From NCBI GenBank assembly GCA_024742305.1, contig JANSYQ010000034.1:1-34430 (forward strand): a DNA stretch of 34,430 nucleotides, given 5' to 3'. The notes beneath the pieces were generated by a model. It searched no databases and was not told where the DNA came from. It saw only the letters and a program-made list of their open reading frames with translations. How positions within the stretch are numbered: position 1 is the stretch's first letter; the number at the start of each line of letters is the position of its first letter. The translations under genes were made by a program, and so were the position numbers. Shown in pieces: positions 34,312-34,430 of this stretch. Source of the DNA: a bacterium. Lineage in GTDB: Bacteria > Bacteroidota > Bacteroidia > Flavobacteriales_D > Crocinitomicaceae.

Positions 34312-34343
34312 AAAGGTCTTAGTGAAAACTAGGACCTTTTTTT
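34312..34343 (+). terminator. Terminator after tRNA-His
   Basis: AAAGGTCTTAGT (34312-34323) pairs with ACTAGGACCTTT (34328-34339), a 12-bp stem with one G-T wobble and a GAAA tetraloop, followed by a seven-T run. It starts four bases after the tRNA. Confidence 0.92.
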
Positions 34344-34368
34344 GTTTCCACTAATGTACCTTGAACCG

Positions 34369-34419
34369 ACGACCTACGGTCACCGTACGTCGTGCTTGTC
34401 GACCTTCCCGGTCGAGCAC
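34369..34419. repeat. Two adjoining palindromic structures at the window edge
   Basis: A 25-bp near-palindrome (34369-34393, arms ACGAC-C-TACGGT and ACCGTA-C-GTCGT around a central C, one C-C mismatch) is followed by a second hairpin: GTGCT and CGACC at 34392-34404 with GGTCG and AGCAC at 34410-34419. This stretch is markedly GC-richer than the neighbouring genes. It carries no coding signal and no T tract; the window ends 11 bases later. Confidence 0.5.
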
Positions 34420-34430
34420 TCCTCTTCACA

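Noticed and set aside
34392-34419. Rho-independent terminator
   Set aside because: There is no T tract on either strand next to the stem, and a proper terminator already follows the tRNA.

Overview
The window reads as a chromosomal segment from a member of the Bacteroidota, most likely a marine-type Flavobacteriales relative. The evidence is a secreted metalloprotease with a C-terminal type IX secretion (T9SS) sorting domain, PorE-like TPR-PD40-OmpA proteins, a standalone MnmD, pdhA next to a pyruvate dehydrogenase E2, and repeated promoter boxes of the TAnnTTTG type. Base composition looks moderate to AT-rich. The genus cannot be fixed from the sequence alone. No phage, insertion sequence, CRISPR array or defence cassette is visible, and almost all genes are housekeeping or envelope genes.

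Layout. 1-1968 (minus): pdhA followed by an E2 gene cut by the window edge. 2129-3402 (minus): cytidine deaminase and a DUF3298-type lipoprotein, overlapping by 4 bases. 3518-4834 (plus): mtaB. 4835-5188: a gene-free gap holding a roughly 150-bp imperfect inverted repeat. 5189-7618 (minus): a CocE-type hydrolase and mnmD. 7776-10645 (plus): dnaB and a secreted protein of the family often labelled asparagine synthetase B. 10712-14812: a 1366-residue M43-type secreted metalloprotease. 14895-16319: an unrecognised secreted protein. 16376-18328 (minus): gyrB. 18557-19435 (plus): a small OmpA-domain protein that meets, tail to tail, a glutamine amidotransferase (pabA/trpG, minus). 20048-22344 (plus): ridA and a glycosyltransferase fused to a sugar-transferase-like membrane module. 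22421-28404 (plus): a 2-oxoacid dehydrogenase E2 and two paralogous TPR-PD40 proteins. 28504-29948 (plus): a DEDDh exonuclease and a fumarylacetoacetase-family enzyme. 30067-33371 (minus): a Gfo/Idh/MocA oxidoreductase, a lipoprotein and a polyprenyl-phosphate sugar transferase, apparently one operon. 33480-33977 (minus): a DinB-family protein. 34234-34307 (plus): tRNA-His, followed by a strong terminator.

How the genes relate. There is a core of central metabolism (two E2 proteins, PDH E1 alpha), information processing (dnaB, gyrB, mtaB, mnmD, tRNA-His, exonuclease) and envelope or secretion biology (the T9SS-type protease, the PorE-like pair, OmpA proteins, lipoproteins, glycan assembly enzymes). 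The two glycan enzymes are connected: the C-terminal half of the 20428-22344 glycosyltransferase looks like a catalytically stripped relative of the sugar transferase at 30067-31464.

The least ordinary features are: (i) the tRNA-His transcription unit, whose leader carries two 58-bp tandem repeats each beginning with a copy of the tRNA 5' end; (ii) the glycosyltransferase/degenerate sugar-transferase fusion; (iii) the tandem PorE-like pair, in which only one member keeps the peptidoglycan-binding signature; (iv) the inverted repeat at 4968-5118; and (v) several promoters that sit almost on top of the start codon or overlap a terminator. I found no clear new multi-gene system. These are candidates rather than demonstrated novelties.
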